A DNA stretch of 64,000 nucleotides from Capsicum annuum (taxonomy: Eukaryota > Streptophyta > Magnoliopsida > Solanales > Solanaceae). The stretch spans positions 125,934,976 to 125,998,975 of the forward strand of contig NC_061116.1 in the NCBI RefSeq assembly GCF_002878395.1. The letters run 5' to 3'. Shown here piece after piece: positions 48,660-59,802 of the stretch (the stretch's first letter is position 1; each line of letters opens with the position of its first letter). Under the pieces are notes generated by a model, which saw nothing but the letters and a program-made list of their open reading frames with translations, was not told where the DNA came from and searched no databases. Made by a program: the position numbers and the translations under genes.

Positions 48660-49510
48660 AATTTTAATGGCCTCTCAATTGGTGGAACAACTGAAAGGTA
48701 ATAGCCTCTCAACTGGAGGGGTTATTAAAATTAAAGAGCTCTTGACTGGTGAAGCAATTAAAAGGTAATATCCACTTAACTGATGGGGATATTTAAAAAA
48801 AAAACTCTCAACTAACAAAGTGACTAAAAAGTAGTATCCTCTCAACTGGCAGGGCTATTGAAAAAAGAACTCTGGACTGGCAGAGCGATTGGAAGGTAAT
48901 AGCCTCTTGATTGATGGGGCTATTGAAATAAAGGAGCTCTTGACTAATAAAGCAATTAAAAGGTAATGCCTCTTAACTCGTGGGGCTATTGAAATTAAAG
49001 ATCTCTCAACTAGCATAGCACTTAAAAGGTAATAGCGTTACGACTAATTGGGATTTTTAAATAAAGGCGCTCTTGACTGGCGGAGTAATTAAAGAGTAAT
49101 AGCCTCTCGACTAATAAAATTATTAAAATAAAGGATCTCTCCACTGGTGGAGTAATTGAAAAGAAATAGCCTCTCTACTAGTAGGGTTTTTGAAATAAAG
49201 GAGCTCTCAACTGGAAGAGCAATTGAAAGGTAATAACCTCTTGACTGGCGGGGTTATTGAAATAAGAAAGCTCTCGATGGGCTCCTTGAATTGAAAGGTA
49301 ATAGCCTCCCAACTGGCAGGGTTACTTGAAAGGCAATATCCTCTCAACTGGTAGGGCTATGAAAGTGTAAGAACTTTCAACTTGTAGAGCTATTTGAAAG
49401 GTAATAGGCTTTCGACTGGCGGGGCTATGAAAATGTAAAATCTCTCAACAGGTGGTGCTATTTGAAAGGTAATAGCCTCTCGACTAACGGAGCTAGGGAA
49501 ATGTAAGATA
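48660..49510. repeat. Minisatellite-like array, ~66-bp units
   Basis: There are about 12-13 imperfect units of the form gtaatagcctctcgactggc, ggggctattgaaa, then gagctctcgactggcagagc, aattgaaa. Starts at 48694, 48761, 48828 and 48892 give steps of 64-67 bp. Each unit is made of two similar halves, so the array looks like an older ~33-bp repeat that was later amplified as a dimer. Confidence 0.8.
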
Positions 49511-52285
49511 CCCAAATTAGAAGGAGAATGCCTAATAGAAAAGCAAAATGTCTGCGTTTGAAGGCGAGAGCTTAAAAAAAGTTAATTGACTGTATTTGGA
49601 GATGGGCTCCTTGAATGAGATCTCGTAGGACTTGTTATCGACTTATAATGTAGGGTTGGGGATGGGTAGGATGATATTTAGGATGAAAGTAACTTATCCC
49701 TCAATAAGCATTGCACTGTATCTGTGCTTTGATATTTGATCTTCTTTGTTGTGCTTCTTTGCTCCTTGTTTTATATATGCTTTGACTTCATTTGGATCTT
49801 GTGCTGGAGTTTTTCCCCTTTCTTTTCAATATATAGTTTTTATGATAATTCTCCACTTTTGTTAGAGTTTTCTTTTTTTAATGAGGGGTGGGGGGTTGCT
49901 CCTTCTTCTTTTAAGTCATCTTTTTATTTTCGTTCTTCAAGGGCTACTACATATTCTTTGTCTTTAATAGTTTTGATTTTGAACATTCGTTTGCAACTTT
50001 CACGTATGTAGTGCGTTCAAAGAGGTAGGCTAAGAGAGGGATAGTGCATATGACCACTCAAAAGGTATAGGCTCAGATATGGTTATCCAAAGAAAAGGTT
50101 TCAAGCTCAAATGGGGGAATTGCTAGGGATTAATGTTATTTGGTGGGCTGTGGAAGGCATAATCGAGTCAAAGAAGGCATACAGTCCTTTCCCAAATCAA
50201 GTGTACCAAAAAATTTTACCTCAATAAACATTTAAGCCAAGTTCTTAATCAATAATGCAATGGAATGAAGTAATCTAAAGCTCACCACACGATGCACTTG
50301 AAACTATGAGGTTGGCTTCATTCTTGTCCTAGATGTATGCAAGAGAATTTTTCAAGTGTCACTCAAGTTTGACTAAAGGTACTAAAAGAATATATGGTTT
50401 ACCATGTAGTCAGTCCTTTTCATCATGCCAATCTATTTTTTCTTAAGCACACTCCTAACTGTTAGTACCAAACAAGTCAAAATTCTATTTTTTCTTTATT
50501 AAGAAAAAGAATAGGACCAAACTGAATGGGTATTCCCTACGTATCCTATAAAAACAAGAATCAAGTTTGCGTAGTTCAGGCAAATCTATGAATTTGTATG
50601 TGTGATATATATGATTAAAAGAGTGGTGGTAATCCTTGAAAATGATGTGAAAGGGGGCAAGGAAGGAATTGCTTGTAGCATCAAAATTATTTTAATTAGA
50701 CAATTGAGAGGATGGACATCAAGCATGAAGAGTGTTTGGGATTACTTCAATATGTCGACAAGATTGGGAAGGTTAGACATTGAAGAAGCTATGATCTTAT
50801 TACACGGCCGTTGGAAATATCGTTATGACTAAAAGAGTATTGAACCCTTGCTTTTGAAATTGAGGATCAATACTCCATAAATTTAATAATTTACAATGTT
50901 TGAAAAAAGAAGCTAGGTGTTCTTGAATCAAAATTAGGTGAGGATCAGAAGGTAGTCCAGCTAGGTACTAAAGTTATTGAGATTTGGATTTTGAGGAGTT
51001 ATTTATTTATGCTATCTGAAGAACTTTGGAGAGAGTCTTTGAACTGTTCCAGAAAATTTCCCTAGCTTGAATACCATAGAAATCATTCTAAAATAGTGAG
51101 AAGACCGAATGCCTACGTATTTTGTCAGGACAAGAATCAGGTCAAAACGTAGTTCAAACTGATTTACGAGTTTGTATATGACGTGATTTATTTCTAGAAT
51201 AGTAATTTTCCTAAATGGTTGAGAATAGGACTTAAAAATTGTGAAGAGGTACACTAATCTAAATGCACCAATTCGGAAACTATGGAATTCAAAAAAGGTT
51301 TAGGGGAGTGTAAGACACTCCCTGCGTGAATCACATTGTGTGAAGTGTACGTCCAAAAACTCGTTGAAATTATGATTATGATTAAATGAAGCAAAAAGTA
51401 ATGTGTAGCAATTTTACAATGTATAGATATAGTGTATCAAACAAGTAATGAACAAAAAAAATTTATAAAAGAACAAAACTAATTTGTGCAAATAATGTAA
51501 AGAATTTATGAGCATAACTAATAAAGAATCAAATAATTTAATAATTAGCATATGTAAAAATGTAAAATACCTTCCTCAATTGAAAAATTAAGTATGAAAA
51601 GATACATATGAAAAGAAAAAATATTTTTTGATGTATGAAAAGAAAAGTATCTTTAATGTTCGAAGAAAGGAAAAGTATGTACAAATAATATTTTTTACTT
51701 GAATAAAATTATGGAGAAAAGTAAAGATTCGCTTGAGAAAAAAAGACAACATAATATTTATAATGTAAAAGTGTGGATTAATTGATTAACGGCTTAAATT
51801 GCCTAAATATGTGTTTTGTAAGTAAAGAATGTTCCCGCCCAACACCCAAAAAAGTAAAGTTTTCACTATATTTAATGTGTACAATTATAAGAAAAAGACA
51901 AGTAAAAAAATCTTCTTTGGATGCCATTTTTTGGCAAGTGTTGCCGAGAACTTGTACAAACACGTTAATGTCAAAGCAAAATAAATTACGAACTACGTAT
52001 GCATATACATATAAAAATAAAATTTTCTATTAAAGCGTGGGTTTGGATTTGATTTTATATATGACATGGCTACAAAGTGGTTGCTCGATTTATCATCCAT
52101 CCTAAGTCGCCTTGCTAAGATACAAATTGTAAAACCCTTTGTGATGTCGTGATATTATAAAGATTTCTTCATCGCCCATAATATTTATTTTAGTACATTT
52201 TTGTATACGTAATATCCATCTTTTATTTGTAGAGACCTCAAAAATCGACGGAGAATTTCTTCATCAGTCATGTATTGATACTTGA
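49511..52285. other. Unassigned sequence with a duplicated cctacgtat motif
   Basis: No coding signal was found. Two places share a block: ccctacgtatcc with caagaatcaagtttgcgtag (50534-50573) and gcctacgtatt with caagaatcaggtcaaaacgt (51112-51150), both followed by gttca and, a little later, -gagtttgtatatg- or -gaatttgtatgtgtg-. Most of the rest is AT-rich, with T- and A-rich runs at 49730-49990 and 51400-51780. Confidence 0.5.
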
Positions 52286-52289
52286 TATG

Positions 52290-53400
52290 AAATAAGTAAA
52301 CTTGAGAAAATAAAATCCATCTTTTATTTTGGGGTGGACTCAAAAATCTGACGAAGAGATATTGTCATTGGTCATGTACTGATGCTTGACATGAATAAAA
52401 AAATTTGAGAAAATAAAGCCCGTCTTTTGTAATGGGGTGACTTCTAAAATCCAACGAAGAAATATTGTCATTGGCCATCTACTGATACTTGACATGAAAA
52501 AATAAAGTTGAGAAAACAAAGTCTGTCTTTTGTAATGGAGTGGCCTAAAAAATCCAACTGAGAGATATTATCATTAGCCAGAGTAGTGTAGTATTTGTTA
52601 TTTATCATTGTAGTAAATTACAAAGTAATGAAGGAACAAAATACCCGAAAATAGTCCCAAAAATCAGTCATGGCATAGCAAAACAAACTCATTTATTCAG
52701 CGAATTTTTTAGATGCAAATCGACTCAATATTAACAAACATTAACTAAATATATTAGAAACTCATCAAAGAGCAAACTATTAGTATAAGAATGAAATAAC
52801 AATGAGAAAGATCCAATAATAGAAGAAAATAATAACAATAAACAATTATAGTAATCAAAGATAAAGGAAAAATCATAAACAGTGATAGTGTTGGCGTTAC
52901 TTCAATAGCGGATGTTGGAGCAATGCCGGATATGTACAAAACCGATCGAATTCAATTCTATTTTTATGGAATCAAGCTCTCTATTAGTAGAGAAAGAGCA
53001 GAGCAATGGGGAGAAGAGGGAAAAAAGGGGTAATGAGGCATCAGTGAAGCTCTGTCATCGCTTGTCGTTTATTCGGTCGCTAAATTCGATGGAAACAAGG
53101 ACTGGAGGAAGGGGAGAGAGGAAGAAATGATGGTGATATTGCTTGAAACACACTGGAGTTCCGGTGGTGGTGGCATGGAGGAGAAGCGGCGGTGTTTTGG
53201 TGGTTGCTGGCCTTTCAGCTAATGAAGTTTGATGGTCGACAGTGAGGGTAGAGGAGAGGAATATGTGTGAGTGGTTATTGAGAGAAAAGAGAGAATCGGT
53301 TTTTTTGTTGTATTATGTCCGTGTGTGTGTGAATTTTATGTTAAAGTGCATTATTTTTGTGTATTTGGGGGTGAGAGAAGAAAAAATGTATGCATAATTT
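52290..53400. repeat. Right copy of the ~1.1-kb direct repeat
   Basis: It matches 46790-47885 with the same order of blocks and a step of about 5.5 kb. It also begins with 104-bp units (ttgagaaaataaa at 52292, 52397 and 52502, plus a diverged unit before). The two copies diverge after gagagaagaaaaaatgtatg. Confidence 0.65.
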
Positions 53401-53854
53401 TTGTATTTTTTGGGAGAGAAATGGAAAAGGAGCAAAAAATCTGTGTGTATATATTGTCTTCTAAAAATGTTGAAACCCCCACTACCATTTATAATAAAAA
53501 TGGACACCCCTAATTATTCAAAGAATAAAAGGGTGTCCTCTCTTTTTATTGTAGGGCACCCTTTGACCTAAGTTATTGACCTAAGGATTTTTCATCCTTT
53601 TGAACAACAGACAAAGTTATTGTCTAAAAAATAGTGTCATTGAGTAGACATTGCCATATATGACAAGACATCATTGTAAGATTGTTGTCGGATATTACAA
53701 GACATTATTGTGTGGTCATTATCGGATGTGACTAGACATTAATGTGTGGTCATTGTCGGATGTGATAAGAAATCAAACTATTGTACTGTGTATTCAAATA
53801 ATTAATCTAGCTCAGTGTTTGCGGGTTATAATAAACATACAAAATGTAGGTATT
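53401..53854. repeat. Unassigned sequence with a ~34-bp tandem repeat
   Basis: At about 53660-53775 there are three to four units around gacattattgtgtggtcatt and atcggatgtga; tgtgtggtcatt starts at 53709 and 53743. The remainder is AT-rich without recognisable features. It is the target of element G1. Confidence 0.65.
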
Positions 53855-56440
53855 TGATACAGGATAAATGGTCATCTTATCTTTTGATGACATCTTTAGA
53901 GGCTAACACATAGAGGCTCAAGACTTGGTCATCTCAAGGATACGAGAATATGCAGGGAGGACCCATTTTGAGCATGTCATTAAACAAACCCGGGTGTGGA
54001 AGATTGCATGGGGGCTTACAATTGATATCAATTTGAGACTACAAGTTTTGAAGCGTGACCCCATAGTTTTTGAGCATTGAAGAAGCACCCTTCATTAAGG
54101 GCATTCTGGGGATTGCACATGTTAAAGAAACAACCCGTGACCTTTCCTTTCATTAAGGGTATTTTGGTCCATTATACTATGTAATAAGCTAGGCTATATA
54201 GTCTCTTATTTGGTCTTTTCTCTTTAGTTTTTCAATAATGAATGTATGAAACATGAAAGATTGAAAATCTGAAATCCTCTCTCTTGAGAGTAGACCACCT
54301 TAGTATAGTCTTAGTTAGGACTTGGAAAAGTCATCCTTAGTATAGGACTTGGAAAAGCCAATATTGTTCTTTGCTTGAAAACGGTGGATCTTGAGGTGAG
54401 TCAATTACCTTGGCGGTCACCGAAAGACTGTGTTTTTAATTATTACATTCATTAGGGGTTAATGTTGAAATATAAGTGGTTCTTAATCTTATAATAATCT
54501 AGGTCTCACTATCTATCCTTTTATTATTTCCCAAATTCGTGTGTTTTTGTATTTGTCATCTTGTATCCCTTTGTGTTGCTTATTCTTCTCACATTAAGTG
54601 GACTGCTTTGGCATATTGGTGGGCTGTTTTTGTATCATTTGGTATCAAAGTCATCATTGATTTTGTTTCCACGAGATCAATCTTGGGTTTGTTCACTCAA
54701 AAATAAAAAAAAATTATTGAAAAGCTGAAAAACTCAAAAATAGTAATCTGTCCACGTTTGTGTTTAGGACAAAATTTGAAGCCTAGTTTTCTTGTATTTT
54801 TGTGTGTTTTGTGCGTTCTAGTGTTAGATCTTTGTTTTCTAATATTAGAAGAGGTGTCCAAGGTTGAAAATCTCACAAAAAGAAGTTATTCTATGGGTTT
54901 GGTGTCTTGACCGAAGTGTTGTTGTTGTTTGGCCGAATCTGTGTCTAGATTTAGGTGTTGTTTTGATTGTCTCTGTTGTTTCTTGGGTTGGTTTTCTTTC
55001 TCTCTAACACTACTTGAGTCTAACCCAATTTGTTGAGTCTAACCCAAGGTCTTTTCTCTTTAGTTTTTGAATGATAAATGTATGAAACACTTGAAAATCC
55101 TCTGTCTTGAGAGTATACCACCTTAGTGTAGTCTTAGTTAAGGCTTGTAAAAGCCATCCTTAGTATAGGGCTTAGAAAAGCCAATATTGAGCTTTGCTTG
55201 GAAATGGTGAATCTTGAGGTGAGTTGATTTCCTTGGCGGTCACCATAAGAGTGTGGTTTTGATTATTACATTCATTAGGGTTAGTGTTGAAATACACTTG
55301 GTTCTTAATCTTGTAATAATCTTGGTTTCACTATCAATCATTTTATTATTTTGCAAATCCGTGTGTTTTTGTGTTTGTCATCTTGTATCCCTTTGTGTTG
55401 CTTGTTCTTCTCATATTACATGGACTATTTTGGCATCTTGGTGGGCTGTTTTTATATCATTTGGTATCAAAGCATGGCTTGATCTTGTTCCTGCAAGATC
55501 AATCTTGGGCTTTCTTGTTAGAAAATTCAAAAAAATGTGTTAAAAACTAAAAATTCTAGAAAAATAACAATCTTTCCGTGTTTGTATTCTTGGCCAAATT
55601 ATGTTCTTGTTGTGTCTTGGCCGAGATTTGTTTGTTGTGTGACTAGACCTAGTAGTGTTCTTGTTTATTTTGTTGTTTCTAGTGTTAGTTTTCTTGTCCA
55701 CTAACACTTTGAGTCTAGATCTAAACTTGAGCTTAAACTTGTTGAAAGTTGTTATTATGAACATAATCTTGGCCCATTGTTATGGTGGACTGTTTTGGCC
55801 GTGTGGTTTCTCCTTGATGTTCTAAACTTGACCACGTGATATTGTTGTTACTTGGTGGCTTGAGAACCATTTTGTTGAGTTGTAGTTGTCTTGGACAAGT
55901 ATGGGAGCATTGTTATTGTGGATTGGAGTTGGCCGTTGGAATTATTGTTGTTCTTGAAGATTGTTGTTATTGTTCGTGGTGTGGTTGTTGTTGTTCTTGA
56001 AGTTCTTCACCTTCCTTCATATATTTTTAGAACATAAAGTGAATGTTAGATCCTAAAAGGTGAAGGAAAAAGGTGTATGTACTTGTTAGTCTTGAAAGAC
56101 CCCCAACCACCAAAAGACTTTATATTATTTCTCAACCACTTTTCCATTATTTAAGGACCCATGTTTTAAGGAGAAGTACAAGAAAAAGACAAGTCTTAAA
56201 AATTGAAAAAGGTCCCAAGACTTATTTTTCCTCCTAAAAAAAATTCCACCAATCCAAATTAATTTTTGACTAAGACTTGAACAATTGAGAATAACCACTT
56301 GATAAAATTGAACTAATACGTGGTTGCCAAGTCATCACTGCTACTGTTCATGCAATATTTTTGAGCTCAAAATTTTAGATTCTTAGTTTCATTTTTATTG
56401 TCCCTTAGTTTCATTGTTGGTTCTAATACTAATTAGCAAA
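53855..56440 (+). mobile_element. TGATAC-group element G1, 5' part, interrupted by G2
   Basis: The 5' LTR is 53855-54637 (starts tgatacaggataaatgg, ends tttttgtatca). It is followed by the primer-binding site tttggtatcaaagtc at 54638. An 836-bp tandem duplication then repeats part of the LTR and leader, so a second LTR part (55048-55459) and second primer-binding site (55460) follow. The leader continues to 56440, where G2 is inserted. The leader matches that of A1 (block ttggttccaatactaattgg at 29459). The 3' half lies outside the window. The left flank is GTATT. Confidence 0.8.
54212..55459 (+). repeat. 836-bp tandem duplication of LTR end and leader in G1
   Basis: The block ggtcttttctctttagtttt starts at 54212 and 55048. 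Both copies run to the LTR end (gtatca at 54637 and atatca at 55459) and into a primer-binding site. The first leader copy is cut short at 55047. Confidence 0.85.
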
Positions 56441-57520
56441 TGATACAAAAACAGCCCACCAAGATGCCAAACACAAAAACACACGGATTTGCAAAATAAT
56501 AAAAGGATAGATAGTGAGACCAAGATTATTACAATATTAAGAACCAAGTGTATTTCAACACTAATCCTAATGAATGTACTAATCAAAACCACACTCTTAT
56601 GGTGACCGCCAAGGAAATCAACTCACCTCAAGATCCACCGTTTCCAAGCAAAGCTCAATATTGGCTTTTCCAAGCCCTATACTAAGGATGGATTTTCCAA
56701 GCCCTAACTAAGACTACACTAAGGTGGTCTACTCTCAAGAGAAAGGATTTTCAAGTGTTTCATACATTCATCATTCAAAAACTAAAGAGAAAAGACTTAA
56801 TAAGAGACTATATAGCCTAGCTTATTACATAGTACAATGGACCAAAATACCCTTAATGAAAGGGGAGATCATAGGTTATTTCTGTAACATGTGCAATCCC
56901 CAGAATACCCTTAATGAAGGGTGCTTCTTCAATGCTATAAAACCATGGGGTCACGCTTTAAAACTTGTAGACTCGAATTGGCATCAAATGTAAGCCCCCA
57001 CGCAATCTTCCATACCCGGGTTTGTTTAATGGCATGCTCAAAACGGGTCCTCCATGCATGTTCTCGTATCCTCGAGGTGAACAAGTCATGAGCCTCTATG
57101 TGTTGGCCTCTAAAAATGTCATCAAAAGATAAGATGGTCATTTGTCCCGCATCATCCTCCCCTTCTTGAAAAGGATTCAACCTCTAATCCAAACCTTGCA
57201 AAACCAAAGAGAGAACAAACAAATACAAACTCCTCACGGCATGAGGGTTAGGGTTAGCATAACAAATCATCTCAACATGCCAAGGTTGTACATATTTGCA
57301 ATATAACCAAGGATCCTTTGAATGAAATATTAAAAACTCGATGAAAGATGTACGGAGGATTTGGTTATGGGATTCACCAAGAGTGACACTTTGCCAGTCA
57401 TGTAGACCAAGAAATAATTTAGGTGCACCAGTATAACCATTTCAATATTTGGCATCGGGGGTCAAACGGGAAGAGTGGCCATAGAAATGGGTCTAGACAA
57501 CACTCCCCTTTCTCGTGGTC

Positions 57521-57745
57521 TCAACCCAAACTAAATGATATACTCTCTACAGTAACATACATATCATCAAAATAAAATAGAAAGTAGAGAAAAGTATCAC
57601 TCAAGTCGACTTCTACTAAGGTGCCCTCATGTGTGTACTCACTACTAGTTTTCCAATCATCACCATGAGTACTCTCAACAATAAAGTCACACAAAGTAGA
57701 AGGAGTAACTTCCAAGACTACACATTCCTTACCCTTAAGAGTACT
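57521..57745 (-). pseudogene. G2 ORF, C-terminal part
   Basis: Read on the minus strand it begins right at the G3 insertion and contains STLKGKECVVLEVTPSTLCD, a TSSEYTHEGTLVEVDLSDTF segment and DDMYVTVESISFSLG, then a stop. G3 has the same order of segments but continues further to an LDPCLWPL-type end (RDPCLWPLFPFNPG), so G2 carries an extra early stop. See the N-terminal part at 62990-63832. Confidence 0.65.
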
Positions 57746-58561
57746 TGATGTGGGAAAAATGGTTATCTCATCTTTTGATGACATCTTTGGAGGCCAACAT
57801 ATAGAGGCTCAAGACTTGGTCACCTCGAGAATATAAGAACATGCATGGAGGACCCGTTTTGAGCATAACTTAAAGCAATCTCGCGCGTGAAAGATTAGTT
57901 GGAGCATTTAAGATTGAGGACTCACATTTTTTGACCTTAATTAAGAGCATTTTGGACATTACACATGGTGTATTTACACACCATGGCCGCACCTATCATT
58001 AAGGGCAAAGTGGTCTTTTTGTCTTTTTTTGTAATACACTATAACTAGGTTATTTTAGCTCATTTCTTTGCAGATTTTGAATGATAAAGAACTGAAAGAC
58101 ATATTTTATCTCTTTTGAGAATGTAACACCCGTAGTTGTAGGGCTTGGAAAAGCCATCCTTAGCATAGAGCTTGGAAAAGTTAATATTGATCTTTGCTTG
58201 GAAACGGTAGATCTTGAGGTGAGTTCATTCCCTTGGTGGTCACCGTAAGAGTGTGGTTTTGATTGTCACATTCATTAGGGGTTAGTGTTGAAATACACTT
58301 GGTTCTTAATCTTGTAATAATCTTGGTCTCACTATCTATATTTAATTTCTATGCAATTTCCCTTGTGTTTGTGTTGAATCCGTGACTTGTTACATCATGT
58401 GTCATTGTTGCTATTTTGGTGTTAAAATACACCCTTGTATCTTGTAATCCTTGTGTTGTTATTGTTGACCGAAAGTTGCTCTCAAAGGGGTCCTCGGGTT
58501 CTAGTTGATTTGTGGACTATTTGGAGTAGTTTTTAAGTCTTCCGTTGTCTTTCTCGTATCA
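57746..58561 (+). mobile_element. 5' LTR of G3
   Basis: 816 bp, from tgatgtgggaaaaatgg to tttctcgtatca. The TATA region is changed here (tataactag at 58040-58048, against tataaatagg in the 3' LTR), which could weaken its own promoter. It contains a ~50-bp stretch (near 58388-58435) that is missing from the 3' LTR. Confidence 0.9.
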
Positions 58562-58576
58562 TTTGGTATCAAAGCC
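58562..58576 (+). other. Primer-binding site of G3
   Basis: The sequence tttggtatcaaagcc directly follows the 5' LTR. It differs by one base in its core from tggtatcagagcc, the common plant initiator-Met tRNA site. Confidence 0.9.
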
Positions 58577-59802
58577 ATCTTTGATTTTGTTCTAACAAGA
58601 TTAATCTTGGGCTTGAGACCTTGAAAACTAAAAAAAAAAAACTGAAATCTGAAAATTCCATAAATAGTCAAATCTGCCACGTTTGTGTTCTTGGCCAATA
58701 TTGTGTTCTTGTTGTGTCTTGGCTGAGATTTGTTTGTTGTATGTCTAGATCTAGTAGTGTTGTTGTTTGTTTTTTTGTTTCTAGTGTTAGTTTTCTTGTC
58801 CACTAACACTTTGAGTCTAGATTTAAACTTGAGCTTGAACTTGTTGAAAGTTGTTGTTGTGAACATAAGCTTGGCCAATTATTTTTGTTCTTGTTGTTAT
58901 GGATTTGAAGTTGGCCGCGTGATGTTGTTGTTATAGCGTGGCCGAAGGTGACCTTGTAGTTGGGTGTTGGACTTGTTGTTGTCGTTCTTGAAACATTATT
59001 GTTGTATTCTTGTTGTTCTTCACCCTTTCATCTTTTGTTAACACAAGAAAAGTGAACTTTAAATCGACAAAAGGTGAAAGAAAAGTTGTAGAAGTTTTTG
59101 GTGAAAGGACTAGTTCACATCACTCATAGACTTGACATCAACTTTTACAACCATTTTTCCATATTTCAAGGATCCTTGTTTTGTGAAACTAGTACAAGTC
59201 AAATCTCACCTTTTGAGTTGAATTTGAAAAGAGTTACAAGACTTGTTCTTTCCCTCCAAATACTAATTGTCTTCCATTCCAAAATTATAAGGAATAAAAA
59301 TTTCAAGAATGGTGATTAAAACTTGATAAAACCAAACCAATACGTGGCTGCCACATCATCACTGCTACTGTTCACATAATATTTTCGTGCTCAAATTTTA
59401 TATTCTTAGTTTCATCTTATTGTTTCACTAGTTTCATGTCTTGATTCTAGACTTAATTAACAACTAGTAATCACCTACTTAGTTGTAGATTAATTATTAA
59501 ATCTGCTTCTTTGTGTCTTCGTTATTTGTTTGCTTTTCTCAGTTTTAACTCGTAGTAACTTCTTTGTTTCAAGTTCATAAGAAAATTTTGTTTTGTGTCT
59601 TGAGTCGATCAAACTCTTATCTATTCCGGCTGCCAAATAGAATTGACATCTTATTGACTATCGGAGTATAAGCAACTTTCAATATTCGCCGCTCCAAATT
59701 GTGAGGATCACAAAAATGAGTGAATACGAGTGTTGGTGAAGAGCTTTTACTACTAATCTTGTTTGTTCATTTTGTAAGATTAAAAGGTAATATAAGGGGA
59801 AC

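Noticed and set aside
49736..50011. Frame rich in Phe, Ser and Leu that could suggest a membrane protein
   Set aside because: Produced by T-rich DNA; no start context, homologue or conserved neighbour.
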